Assembly: GCA_025351345.1 (NCBI GenBank)
Contig: JANXWB010000086.1
Coordinates: 1-64,000 of the forward strand
Reading direction: 5' to 3'
DNA length: 64,000 nt
DNA from: Synechococcales cyanobacterium GL140_1_metabat_312
GTDB lineage: Bacteria; Cyanobacteriota; Cyanobacteriia; Leptolyngbyales; Leptolyngbyaceae
The notes under the pieces are model-generated. The model saw only the letters and a program-made list of their open reading frames with translations, did no database searches and was not told the origin of the DNA. The translations under genes were made by a program, and so were the position numbers. The number at the start of each line of letters is the position of its first letter. The stretch's first letter is position 1. Below, piece after piece: positions 56,500 through 64,000 of this stretch.

Positions 56500-58086
56500 T
56501 TATTTTAATAGCACTTTTAGCGATCGGACGTCAGCTAAATTTCCGAATAGCACAATGCCTCGATCGTTTGCAGCGAGATGGCGGAGTATTTTATAAATTG
56601 CCTCTACTTGATCGGGCATTTTAGCTCTAATGGCTAGATCCATCAGCCCGATCGGAGCCGTTTCTGTGCGAAGAATGGTCATAATCTGACTTTGCACATC
56701 CAGCACCATCGCTGCTGCTTTTTTCCCTGCTTCCACGCCGGGTTGGTGATAGGCATTCACATTAACCAGATAGCCATATAACCCTACAGCTCGCTCATAT
56801 AGAGCAATTAAGGCACCCACCGTTTCCGCCGTGACTTCATTGACGGTGATCGTAATAGAATCACGATCGTTCTCGTACAGCGCCGCCCGAGTGCCTTGGA
56901 TTAATCCCGATAAATAATCGCCGCTGGTTACCCCTGGATCCACCTCGATCGAATTTCCCGATCGATCTTTCAACACTTCAATGAAGGTCAGGAAGAAATT
57001 CGATACGCCTTCTCGCAGTTGTTGGACGTAGGCATGTTGATCCGTTGAGCCTTTGTTGCCGTAAACCGCAATGCCTTGATACACCAATTTGCCATCCAGG
57101 TCATACTGTTTGCCGATCGACTCCATGACTAACTGCTGGAGATAACGACTAAACAGAAGCAGACTGTCTTTATACGGCAGGACCACCATGTCTTTTTTAC
57201 CGCGCCCGTCTCCAGAAAAATACCAGCTCATGGCCAATAGTGCCGCTGGATTTGTTTTTATATCCTCGACTCGGGTGGCAATATCCATCTCGCAAGCGCC
57301 CGCCAACATGCCCCGAATATCGATACCTTGGAGCGCAGCAGGCAATAGGCCCACGGGAGATAATTCAGAGGTCCGGCCTCCCACCCAGTCATACATGGGA
57401 AATATGGCTAGCCAGCCGCCCCCTTTCGCCACGCCATCCAGCTGACTGCCTGCCATAGTAATGGCCACGGCATGTTCTGAAAATTTCAGCCCCGCTTTCA
57501 TATAGGCATTCTGGATTTCCAACATGCCATTACGGGCTTCGGGAGTACCACCGGATTTGGAAATGGTCAGGACTAACGTGCTGTTGAGCCGATCGCCCAA
57601 TTTTGCCAATACTCGATCGATGCCAGCGGGATCAGTATTATCAACGAAATGAATTGGCATGGGTGGCAAATCTGGCGACAATGCTTCAGCCACAAATTGC
57701 GGGCCAAGGGCCGATCCGCCGATGCCAATGGACAACACGTCTGTAAACTTTGCGGCTGTCGGAGGCTTGATAGCTCCGCTATGGATTTTGCTGACAAAAA
57801 GTTCGATCCGATCGATCGCATCCACAATTTCAGCCTTCATTTCCGGCGTTGGGGCCATCTGAGGCGCTCTGAGCCAGTAGTGGCCAACCATTCGATTTTC
57901 GTCGGGATTGGCGATCGCGCCTGCTTCTAGTGCGGCCATCTCGCGGAAGGCCCGATCGAATTTTGGCTGCATCTCAGTGACAAAACTAGAGTCAAATTTC
58001 ATCCGACTCACGTCTAGATAAAACGAGAGTCCTGGATGGTAGTAGAGCCAATCTTGATAGCGGTCCCAAAGTACAGTTGCGTTCAT
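56500..58086 (-). CDS. pgi: Glucose-6-phosphate isomerase
   Basis: 528 aa, normal for cyanobacterial Pgi. Motifs are [39 protein letters not shown] (phosphate loop), [20 protein letters not shown] and [20 protein letters not shown] (catalytic Glu). [15 protein letters not shown] carries the catalytic His. It interconverts glucose-6- and fructose-6-phosphate, feeding glycogen and oxidative pentose phosphate metabolism. It interrupts the nat permease genes, on the opposite strand. Confidence 0.96.
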   Translation of the reverse strand: MNATVLWDRYQDWLYYHPGLSFYLDVSRMKFDSSFVTEMQPKFDRAFREMAALEAGAIANPDENRMVGHYWLRAPQMAPTPEMKAEIVDAIDRIELFVSKIHSGAIKPPTAAKFTDVLSIGIGGSALGPQFVAEALSPDLPPMPIHFVDNTDPAGIDRVLAKLGDRLNSTLVLTISKSGGTPEARNGMLEIQNAYMKAGLKFSEHAVAITMAGSQLDGVAKGGGWLAIFPMYDWVGGRTSELSPVGLLPAALQGIDIRGMLAGACEMDIATRVEDIKTNPAALLAMSWYFSGDGRGKKDMVVLPYKDSLLLFSRYLQQLVMESIGKQYDLDGKLVYQGIAVYGNKGSTDQHAYVQQLREGVSNFFLTFIEVLKDRSGNSIEVDPGVTSGDYLSGLIQGTRAALYENDRDSITITVNEVTAETVGALIALYERAVGLYGYLVNVNAYHQPGVEAGKKAAAMVLDVQSQIMTILRTETAPIGLMDLAIRAKMPDQVEAIYKILRHLAANDRGIVLFGNLADVRSLKVLLK

Positions 58087-58264
58087 AATTCTAAATACTC
58101 CTCTTTGAATCCACGTCCAGTGTATTCGGGGTCTAGCTTAGGGGGGATCGAAACGTGAGAAAGTATAGAAACGTTCAAAAGTGAACAATTCCTGACAATT
58201 TGCTCACGTTATTGTAGTAGTCGCCATTCTAATCGTCATTGTGATTCTGATATTGTTCACATTT

Positions 58265-58573
58265 TTAGATGTCAGGTTTGGGTAACACCCGTACAAATTT
58301 AATAATTTGTCCCGTAACTTCAATACAGATCAGATGCTCTTCTAAGGTAAACCGATAAAAAATTTGTGTTGCTCCCATGGGCCGAAAGTCAGGTAAATAT
58401 TGCAAATGCTTTGTCTCGAAAAAATCGCTAAACACAAACTGGCGGATCCGATCGCGCACTAGGCTAGTTGAAATAAGTTTTAAATCTATTATGAACGATC
58501 GTTCATAGCGAACCTGTAAAGCGGATGGAGACAGTAGCCCGCCTCGTCCTGGAATAAGGGGAATGCCTGTCAT
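58265..58573 (-). CDS. Possible toxin of a TA-like pair
   Basis: 102 aa. Mixed alpha/beta, ending with ATQIFYRFTLEEHLICIEVT and IIKFVRVLPKP, a strand pattern reminiscent of small RelE-like toxins, though not a clear match. ATGA overlap with the 75-aa upstream gene. No recognised family; toxin identity is inferred from pairing, size and position between transporter genes. Confidence 0.45.
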   Translation of the reverse strand: MTGIPLIPGRGGLLSPSALQVRYERSFIIDLKLISTSLVRDRIRQFVFSDFFETKHLQYLPDFRPMGATQIFYRFTLEEHLICIEVTGQIIKFVRVLPKPDI

Positions 58574-58797
58574 GGTGCGTCATCAAAAAGGGATGTTGAC
58601 AAAGGTTTAGTCAAAATAGCTAGCGCTTCTTCCCGAGAAAATACATCTCCCGGTTTAAAGTTTTCCTTGGCTGACTGCACTGCATTGAGCATATATAAGT
58701 CATAAAACTGAATCTGCATCAATGCCCACATAGTGACGAGTTCATCATCTGTGAGGACATTTAATAAATTGTGAGCACGATCGCGCAGAGCTTGCAT
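58570..58797 (-). CDS. Possible antitoxin of a TA-like pair
   Basis: 75 aa, helical: NLLNVLTDDELVTMWALMQ, then FYDLYMLNAVQSAKENFK, then DVFSREEALAILTKPLS. The last segment resembles the end of small cyanobacterial proteins annotated as antitoxin-like. It overlaps the following gene by four bases (58570-58573), so the two are translationally coupled. A TA role is inferred only from this layout. Confidence 0.45.
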   Translation of the reverse strand: MQALRDRAHNLLNVLTDDELVTMWALMQIQFYDLYMLNAVQSAKENFKPGDVFSREEALAILTKPLSTSLFDDAP

Positions 58798-58896
58798 ATA
58801 CCAGGCCAGAGAGCGACAAAAATGGTGAGCAGTTACAGGCTAGAATGCCCAAGGATTACGTGAATTTAACGGGGTCACCCTCATAAGGTACGCCTC

Positions 58897-58912
58897 AGTA
58901 AATTAATTTACT
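58897..58912. repeat. 16-bp perfect palindrome upstream of natC
   Basis: AGTAAATTAATTTACT lies 29 bases before the natC start. It could be an operator, but no regulator is known for it here. Confidence 0.5.
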
Positions 58913-58941
58913 CAAATTGTAATGATTTCCTTGGGTCGCCC

Positions 58942-60087
58942 ATGTTCAGCTATCTCTTTTCCTTTGATTCGGGAATTCTGACCTACGTTTCATTCCTGAT
59001 CACCAACATTGCCATTTACGCCATGCTCGGGCTGGGTCTCAATCTTCAGTGGGGTTTTACGGGGTTAATTAATTTTGGTGTGGCGGGTTTTGTGGCAGTG
59101 GGGGCTTATGGAACGGTGGTGCTTAGTATGAGGGGGGTTCCGCTGCCGATTGCGATGATGGTGGGCGGGTTGTTGGCGGCAATTTTTGGTTTGGGCTTGG
59201 GGATTGCGACGTTGCGATTGCGGGAAGATTATTTGGCGATCGTGACGATCGGGGCGGCAGAGCTGGTTCGGTTGGTTATCAATAATGAATCGTTAGTGGA
59301 TGGAAAACCGGGTGCGATCGGGATTAATGGATTCCCGTTGCCCTTGGCTAATTTTCGACCAGATATTTTTACGCGTTATGGCATGGTGTTGCTTTTGACG
59401 GGGGTGTTTGGGTTGGCGCTGTGGAAGTTGGGTGATTGGGGTCGGCGGCGATTGGGGTCGGTACGGGAATCGAAGAATAAAGTGTGGCTGACGGCGGTGA
59501 CAGGAGTGGGGGCTTTGGTTCTGGTGCGGGCAGATGTGGTGGTGACGATGGCGATGTTAAATTTTAGAGACAATCAAGTAGTGAATGGTCTTTTGTTTTG
59601 TTCGGTGTTGATGGCGGCGTTGGTATTTTTATTGGTAGAAACATTGGTCCGATCGCCGTGGGGACGAGTGTTGAAGGCGATTCGTGAGGATGAGGAAGTG
59701 GCGAAGGCATTGGGCAAAAATGTGTTTTCCTATAAGCTTCAGTCGTTGATGATTGGCGGGTTTATTACGGGAATTGCGGGTGCGTTTTATGCTTGGCAAC
59801 AGAGCAATGTTTACCCGGATAATTTCAAGTCTGATTTGACGTTTAATGTGTGGATTCTGATGGTTTTAGGCGGGGCGGGAAGTAATCCTGGAGTTGCGAT
59901 CGGAGCGGCAATTTTCTGGATTTACACAACATTAACGCGGGACTTAAGTAAGTTATTCCCCATGATTCCCACGTCCCAAATCGATGCGTTTCGGATGGTA
60001 TTTATTGGCCTATTGCTAATTGGATTAATGGTGTGGCGACCTCAGGGTTTGCTGGGCAATCGGGCTGAGTTGACGTTGGGGAAATAG
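58942..60087 (+). CDS. natC: Branched-chain/neutral amino acid ABC transporter permease, LivM type
   Basis: 381 aa with about ten TM segments. LivM features are LGLNLQWGFTGLINFGVAGF, LREDYLAIVTIGAAELVRLV and SPWGRVLKAIREDEEVAKAL (the cytoplasmic loop that contacts the ATPases). VYPDNFKSDLTFNVWILMVL is followed by GGAGSNPGVAIGAAIFW. An extra basic loop (DWGRRRLGSVRESKNKVW) is seen in cyanobacterial NatC. It pairs with NatD as the membrane core. natA follows after 42 nt. Confidence 0.88.
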   Translation: MFSYLFSFDSGILTYVSFLITNIAIYAMLGLGLNLQWGFTGLINFGVAGFVAVGAYGTVVLSMRGVPLPIAMMVGGLLAAIFGLGLGIATLRLREDYLAIVTIGAAELVRLVINNESLVDGKPGAIGINGFPLPLANFRPDIFTRYGMVLLLTGVFGLALWKLGDWGRRRLGSVRESKNKVWLTAVTGVGALVLVRADVVVTMAMLNFRDNQVVNGLLFCSVLMAALVFLLVETLVRSPWGRVLKAIREDEEVAKALGKNVFSYKLQSLMIGGFITGIAGAFYAWQQSNVYPDNFKSDLTFNVWILMVLGGAGSNPGVAIGAAIFWIYTTLTRDLSKLFPMIPTSQIDAFRMVFIGLLLIGLMVWRPQGLLGNRAELTLGK

Positions 60088-60129
60088 GTTTACATTTTTT
60101 AGAGTTATTTTTACTGTTAGGAAAGAGCG

Positions 60130-60888
60130 ATGTCTGCAATTTTATCGGCAACGGGATTAGTGAAATCATTTGGCGGGGTACAGGCGGTCGATCGAGCGGA
60201 TCTAGAGGTGATCTCCGGCAGTATTACTGGACTGATTGGCCCAAATGGAGCAGGGAAAACAACGTTTTTTAATTTGCTTTCTAACTTTATTACCCCTGAT
60301 GACGGAATTGTGCAGTTTAAGGGCGATCGGATTGATAAGCTGCAACCCCATCGGATTGCTCGTAAAGGCATGGTGAGAACCTTTCAAGTGGCTCGTGCCT
60401 TATCCCGACTGTCGGTGTTGGAAAATCTTTTGCTAGCGACTCAAAATCAAACGGGTGAAACGTTTTGGAAGGTCTGGACACAATCGAAACGGATTGCATT
60501 AGAAGAGAAACAAGCACGCGATCGGGCCATGGAAATCTTAGATTCGATCGGTTTGATTCAGAAGGCGAATGACTATGCGGGCGGATTGTCGGGCGGACAA
60601 CGAAAGCTCTTAGAAATTGGTCGGGCGATGATGAGTAAACCTGAACTAATTCTATTAGATGAACCTGCTGCGGGCGTAAATCCAACGTTAATTAATCAGA
60701 TTTGTGAATATATCCAATATTGGAATCGTCAAGGCATTTCATTTTTGATTATTGAACACAATATGGATGTAATTATGGGCCTGTGCGATCGGGTTTGGGT
60801 GTTGGCGGAAGGGCGAAACTTGGCTGTAGGAACTCCTGAAGAAATTCAGACTAACGATCAGGTTTTGGAAGCATATTTGGGTGCGTAA
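60130..60888 (+). CDS. natA: ABC transporter ATP-binding protein, LivG type
   Basis: 252 aa. Walker A GLIGPNGAGKTTFFNLLSNF, Q-loop region VRTFQVARALSRLSVLENLL, signature AGGLSGGQRKLLEIGRAMMS, Walker B ELILLDEPAAGVNPTL and the switch His in FLIIEHNMDVIMGLCDRV. LivG-type ATPases energise branched-chain or neutral amino acid importers with a LivF-type partner (NatE), which is absent here. The position directly after natC supports the NatA call. Confidence 0.9.
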   Translation: MSAILSATGLVKSFGGVQAVDRADLEVISGSITGLIGPNGAGKTTFFNLLSNFITPDDGIVQFKGDRIDKLQPHRIARKGMVRTFQVARALSRLSVLENLLLATQNQTGETFWKVWTQSKRIALEEKQARDRAMEILDSIGLIQKANDYAGGLSGGQRKLLEIGRAMMSKPELILLDEPAAGVNPTLINQICEYIQYWNRQGISFLIIEHNMDVIMGLCDRVWVLAEGRNLAVGTPEEIQTNDQVLEAYLGA

Positions 60889-60912
60889 AGTTAGAGATAA
60901 TATACACGTCAA

Positions 60913-62052
60913 TTAGTTTTGAACGATTTCCAATTGCGATCGACTATTAATCAACCGATCGATCCAAGCCGTAAAATGTTGACGATTCTCCGCTTTGTCT
61001 TGTGGATCAATACTATCTGTTGAATGCGGAGCTAATCCAATCATTGTGCCGCTAGTGACGCAAAACATTGACTTCTGAAAACTTATAATAGACTTCACAC
61101 ACAAATCAGTTTCACCTCGACTAAACGTGCGGTAATGATTCAGCAAGTAATCTGGCATGTGACGAATTAGGTCGCGGGCTAGCAAACTCGGCGGAACCCC
61201 AGCACTTCCAGCCGGAATCGGATCTGCATACAGCACACCATAAACAAACTCAGATTGCTCTGCCGGAAGCTGTTGAGCTTGGGCGTTATAGGACAGAATT
61301 CCCATGAAGGGGAGCGATCGGAAAAATACCGACTCGACATAAGGAATTGCAGCATCGACCAGAAAAGTCAATCCAACCGACTTGGGAATAATTTCGTAGG
61401 ACTCACCCTCAATATCAACACTGTAATAAATCGGCACCGCAGCCGCTGCAACCAAGCCATCTTTAACAAAATGAATCACATCGCGAATTGAGGTGATTTT
61501 GCCCTGATGATACCGATCGGCCAAGTCAAAAAACAGGTCAGCCATAATGTCCCAAAACTGACCTAATACGCGGTAGTAACAAAGCTGGCGAACTTGTTCG
61601 AGGAGAAAATCAGAAGATACAGTATTGAACCCTCGCACTAATAAATTTTTACTCGTTTTTGCCCCGATCGCCTGGTTTGCCAGTGCAATAAATTCTGGGG
61701 TATCGAGATAGGCATCCAACCCGCCGCCACCGTGATACATCATTCCTTTCATGCAATACTCGGCGAACTCATAATTAATCCGATCGTGCTGCCAATGTTG
61801 AAGCAAGCGCGCCCAAGTCACATTGCCATTCATGTACTTAAAAAACGGAAACAAGACTAAAAACTGTTGATCTGCAATATATCGAAGATTAATTTCATAG
61901 GCCCGAATCACATGGCCATAACTTTCTAAAATCCCCATCACTTCCAATAAATTCGTCTCCGATTCCGGGAGTAATCCATCTCCAACAGACAATCGCTGAA
62001 CAATCGATTCAAACGGATGGGGCACGATCGGGCTTAAGGGCTTGGTGGTCAT
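60913..62052 (-). CDS. CO2 hydration protein (ChpX/CupB-like)
   Basis: 379 aa. The ChpX/ChpY pattern is clear: GHVIRAYEINLRYIADQQFL, VLFPFFKYMNGNVTWARLLQ, YEFAEYCMKGMMYHGGGGLD (His-Gly-rich zinc-like site) and VLGQFWDIMADLFFDLADRY. These proteins bind NDH-1MS complexes and convert CO2 to bicarbonate. The Cup protein type is judged from length and from the absence of a CupS gene next door, favouring the constitutive CupB/NdhD4/NdhF4 set over CupA. It ends the ndhF-ndhD-chp unit; the gap to ndhD is 77 nt. Confidence 0.88.
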   Translation of the reverse strand: MTTKPLSPIVPHPFESIVQRLSVGDGLLPESETNLLEVMGILESYGHVIRAYEINLRYIADQQFLVLFPFFKYMNGNVTWARLLQHWQHDRINYEFAEYCMKGMMYHGGGGLDAYLDTPEFIALANQAIGAKTSKNLLVRGFNTVSSDFLLEQVRQLCYYRVLGQFWDIMADLFFDLADRYHQGKITSIRDVIHFVKDGLVAAAAVPIYYSVDIEGESYEIIPKSVGLTFLVDAAIPYVESVFFRSLPFMGILSYNAQAQQLPAEQSEFVYGVLYADPIPAGSAGVPPSLLARDLIRHMPDYLLNHYRTFSRGETDLCVKSIISFQKSMFCVTSGTMIGLAPHSTDSIDPQDKAENRQHFTAWIDRLINSRSQLEIVQN

Positions 62053-62129
62053 AGCAAATTTTTAAAGGATATTAACTGAAAAAACAGAGACAGGACTCCT
62101 ACTGGTCAAATCTATCAACCTTATCAACA

Positions 62130-63647
62130 TCACAAAGGCTGCACGGGAATACTATCTGAAGCCTCCTGTAAAAAGACCTGATGCTTCACAGTTGGAAAAT
62201 CTCGGACCAAGGCGATCGTCGTTACTTCTGTCCAGCGAGACATCCAACCCGGACTCAAGCCAAATACCACAATCAAAACCGCCAACAGCAAACCGGGCGA
62301 TCGTTCAGCCCAAGTCATCATTGGTAAATCAGAAAACTGGGGTGGCAATCGACCAAAAAAGGTATTATTCACCAACAACAAAAAGTACACCGCCGTCAGC
62401 CCCGTCCCCACCAAGCACAGCAACGTCTGCACTGGATAAGCCGCAAAACTCCCCCGAAAAATTAAAAATTCAGAAATAAAACCAACCATTCCAGGCATCC
62501 CTGCCGAGGCCATCACCGCCAACACCATTAAACTACCCACAATCGGCAAGCCGCGCTCTGGATTCAATAACCCTCGCAGCACCGTAATATCGCGGGTTCC
62601 AGTCTTTTTATAAACCAAACCAACCAACACAAACAACAACCCTGAAATCAGTCCATGGGCCACCATCTGAAACATCGCCCCCACCATCGAAACCGGAGTC
62701 GCCGCCGCTGCCGCCAGTAACACAAATCCCATATGTCCAATGGAACTATAGGCCACCATTTTTTTCATGTCTGTTTGGGCGATCGCCGCCAAAGCTCCAA
62801 ACAAAACACTCACCACCGCCCAACTCGCAAACCATGGAGCCGCTATCATCCAAGCTTCTGGAAATAAGCCAAGGCCAAAGCGCAGCAAGCCATAAGTGCC
62901 TAACTTCAACAACACGCCTGCCAACAGAACTGAAATAGGAGTCGAGGCTTCAACGTGGGCATCGGGAAGCCAAGTATGAAATGGAAACAGCGGAATCTTA
63001 ATCCCAAATCCGACCACGATCGCCCCCAACAACAAAAGCTGAGGTCCGATGGGTAGTCCTTGACTTAAGGCAGGATTATAGTCAAACGATGATGAACCAC
63101 TGAGCCAAGTCAAGCCTAAAAATCCGGCCAATACCAAAATTCCTGAAATGGCGGTATAAATCAAAAACTTTGTGCCCGCATACCCCCGTCTTGCACCGCC
63201 CCAAATACTAATTAGTAAATATAACGGGATTAATTCAAGCTCATAAAATAAGAAAAATAGAAGTAAGTTATGGGCCAAGAATGCACCCACGACACCGCTA
63301 TTCAGAAGAAAAATTAATGAATAGTAAAACCTCGGACGAGTCACAGTCGGTTCGGTGATGTAAATTGCGACGAGGGTCAACAGTCCATTCAGTACCACCA
63401 ACAACAGCGATAAACCATCCACACCCAGCCGATAGTCCAGCCCCAATTCCGAGAGCCACGGCAAGTTTTCTAAAAATTGTAATCCCGCGATCGTTGGATC
63501 AAACTGAACCATCAATACCAGGGTCAGTCCAAACAAAACACTCGCCAAAGTCAGGGCCGCTGCTTTCACCTGCCCGCCATTCAACGGTAGAAACCCAACC
63601 CCAACCGCCCCCACAATAGGCAGCACAATTAACGCACTCAACAGCAT
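62130..63647 (-). CDS. ndhD: NAD(P)H-quinone oxidoreductase subunit D, CO2-uptake type
   Basis: 505 aa, about fourteen TM segments. NdhD motifs are LLSALIVLPIVGAVGVGF, DYRLGVDGLSLLLVVLNGLL, FLFYELELIPLYLLISIWGG (the conserved Glu), FHTWLPDAHVEASTPISVLL and KKMVAYSSIGHMGFVLLAAA. It is the proton-pumping antiporter-like subunit that with NdhF and the CO2 hydration protein forms NDH-1MS or MS-prime. GGAG lies 8 nt before the ATG. It follows the ndhF gene by 10 nt. NdhD3 versus NdhD4 cannot be told from this sequence alone. Confidence 0.92.
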   Translation of the reverse strand: MLLSALIVLPIVGAVGVGFLPLNGGQVKAAALTLASVLFGLTLVLMVQFDPTIAGLQFLENLPWLSELGLDYRLGVDGLSLLLVVLNGLLTLVAIYITEPTVTRPRFYYSLIFLLNSGVVGAFLAHNLLLFFLFYELELIPLYLLISIWGGARRGYAGTKFLIYTAISGILVLAGFLGLTWLSGSSSFDYNPALSQGLPIGPQLLLLGAIVVGFGIKIPLFPFHTWLPDAHVEASTPISVLLAGVLLKLGTYGLLRFGLGLFPEAWMIAAPWFASWAVVSVLFGALAAIAQTDMKKMVAYSSIGHMGFVLLAAAAATPVSMVGAMFQMVAHGLISGLLFVLVGLVYKKTGTRDITVLRGLLNPERGLPIVGSLMVLAVMASAGMPGMVGFISEFLIFRGSFAAYPVQTLLCLVGTGLTAVYFLLLVNNTFFGRLPPQFSDLPMMTWAERSPGLLLAVLIVVFGLSPGWMSRWTEVTTIALVRDFPTVKHQVFLQEASDSIPVQPL

Positions 63648-63657
63648 CCCAATACTC

Positions 63658-64000
63658 CTAAATTCCTGGCAAAATCAACTTCGACCAAGACAAAAACAAC
63701 CCAATAAAGCCAACCCCCAATAAAATCGTCAGCATGTAGGCTTGAGACTTACCCGAGGCGCTGTACTTCAGACTTTCGCCACTGAACAGCGACGCAAATC
63801 CAACCAAATTCACCGCACCATCAACGATATAGCGATCGAACCACGACGTAAAACTAGACAGGGTTCGCACCGCCCACACCACTGTAACCATATAAAATTT
63901 ATCAACATAAAAATCGTAAGACAATAAATCCTGTACGAACCTCAAAGGTGCTTGAATCGGACGAAGCCAGACATGATTAAGTTGAATCAAGCTACCAATG
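63658..64000 (-). CDS. ndhF: NAD(P)H-quinone oxidoreductase subunit F, C-terminal part (truncated by window end)
   Basis: Open frame of about 114 codons entering from the right edge and ending at 63658. It contains a terminal amphipathic/TM region (QAPLRFVQDLLSYDFYVDKF, then YMVTVVWAVRTLSSFTSWFD) and a final TM helix (AYMLTILLGVGFIGLFLSW). This matches the C-terminal transverse-helix region of CO2-uptake NdhF proteins (NdhF3/NdhF4). The gene continues beyond the window. It is 10 nt upstream of ndhD, and the three genes ndhF-ndhD-chp form one unit. Confidence 0.88.
   Translation of the reverse strand, partial: IGSLIQLNHVWLRPIQAPLRFVQDLLSYDFYVDKFYMVTVVWAVRTLSSFTSWFDRYIVDGAVNLVGFASLFSGESLKYSASGKSQAYMLTILLGVGFIGLFLSWSKLILPGI

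Noticed and set aside
58888-58901. GTA-N8-TAA upstream of natC as an NtcA site
   Set aside because: The second half site is TAA rather than TAC, and the spacing to the nearest -10-like sequence is 16 rather than about 22.

Overview
This window comes from a cyanobacterial chromosome. The evidence is a form IB RuBisCO operon (rbcL-rbcX-rbcS), plant-type NDH-1 genes (ndhH, ndhD and the end of ndhF) beside a CO2-hydration (Chp/Cup) protein, DUF2854 and HHL1-like photosynthesis-associated proteins, an HpsJ-family protein, and frequent GCGATCGC (HIP1) octamers. HpsJ and many TPR/FHA signalling genes fit a filamentous or morphologically complex lineage; I cannot name a genus from sequence alone. There is no rRNA, tRNA, CRISPR array or intact insertion sequence in view. 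One structured RNA, RNase P RNA (rnpB), is present.

Layout. 1-3.1 kb: accessory region in which fragments of TPR-coding sequence alternate with three small two-gene cassettes (Phd/RelE, antitoxin/ParE, and a 71-aa protein with a GIY-YIG protein). 3.2-4.5 kb: FecR-domain and SPOR-like secreted proteins. 4.8-13.3 kb: a signalling cluster made of a helical protein, a full-length PknG-like Ser/Thr kinase, a PP2C phosphatase, a VWA protein, an FHA protein and a four-TM sensor-like membrane protein resembling actinobacterial GlnX. This is the most interesting system here. 13.3-24 kb: purT, a DUF4351 protein, tspO, an HHL1-like gene, a TPR-FHA protein, an M23 peptidase, cysteine synthase, a coiled-coil/TerB-C-like protein, hpsJ and a GT2 glycosyltransferase. 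24-36 kb: a palindromic repeat, DUF2854, gap1, DUF3352, then a minus-strand block purM-rsmA-speE-speB, then rlpA and a MidA-like methyltransferase. 36.6-47.3 kb: ndhH, a degenerate histidine kinase, an HTH/GrpE-like fusion, leuC, rnpB, panB, a beta-propeller protein, trm1, thioredoxin and an Rpn-type nuclease. 47.4-51.2 kb: glsA and the rbc operon. 51.5-54.4 kb: a small basic protein, a pentapeptide-like remnant, a universal stress protein, and an ABC-type ATPase followed by a frameshifted and shortened TOPRIM-like partner. 54.5-64 kb: rbgA, a branched-chain/neutral amino acid ABC transporter (natD, natC, natA) split by pgi and a TA-like pair, then chp/cup-ndhD-ndhF.

How the genes work together. 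RuBisCO, its chaperone RbcX, NdhH and the NDH-1MS-type CO2 uptake genes serve carbon acquisition and cyclic electron flow. The kinase cluster contains a writer (PknG-like), an eraser (PP2C), a reader (FHA), a MIDAS-type VWA protein and a membrane sensor. By analogy with actinobacterial PknG-GlnX-OdhI/GarA it may link an extracellular or nutrient signal to central nitrogen/carbon metabolism, but that function is inference. Glutaminase and amino-acid transport genes occur elsewhere in the window, not next to the cluster.
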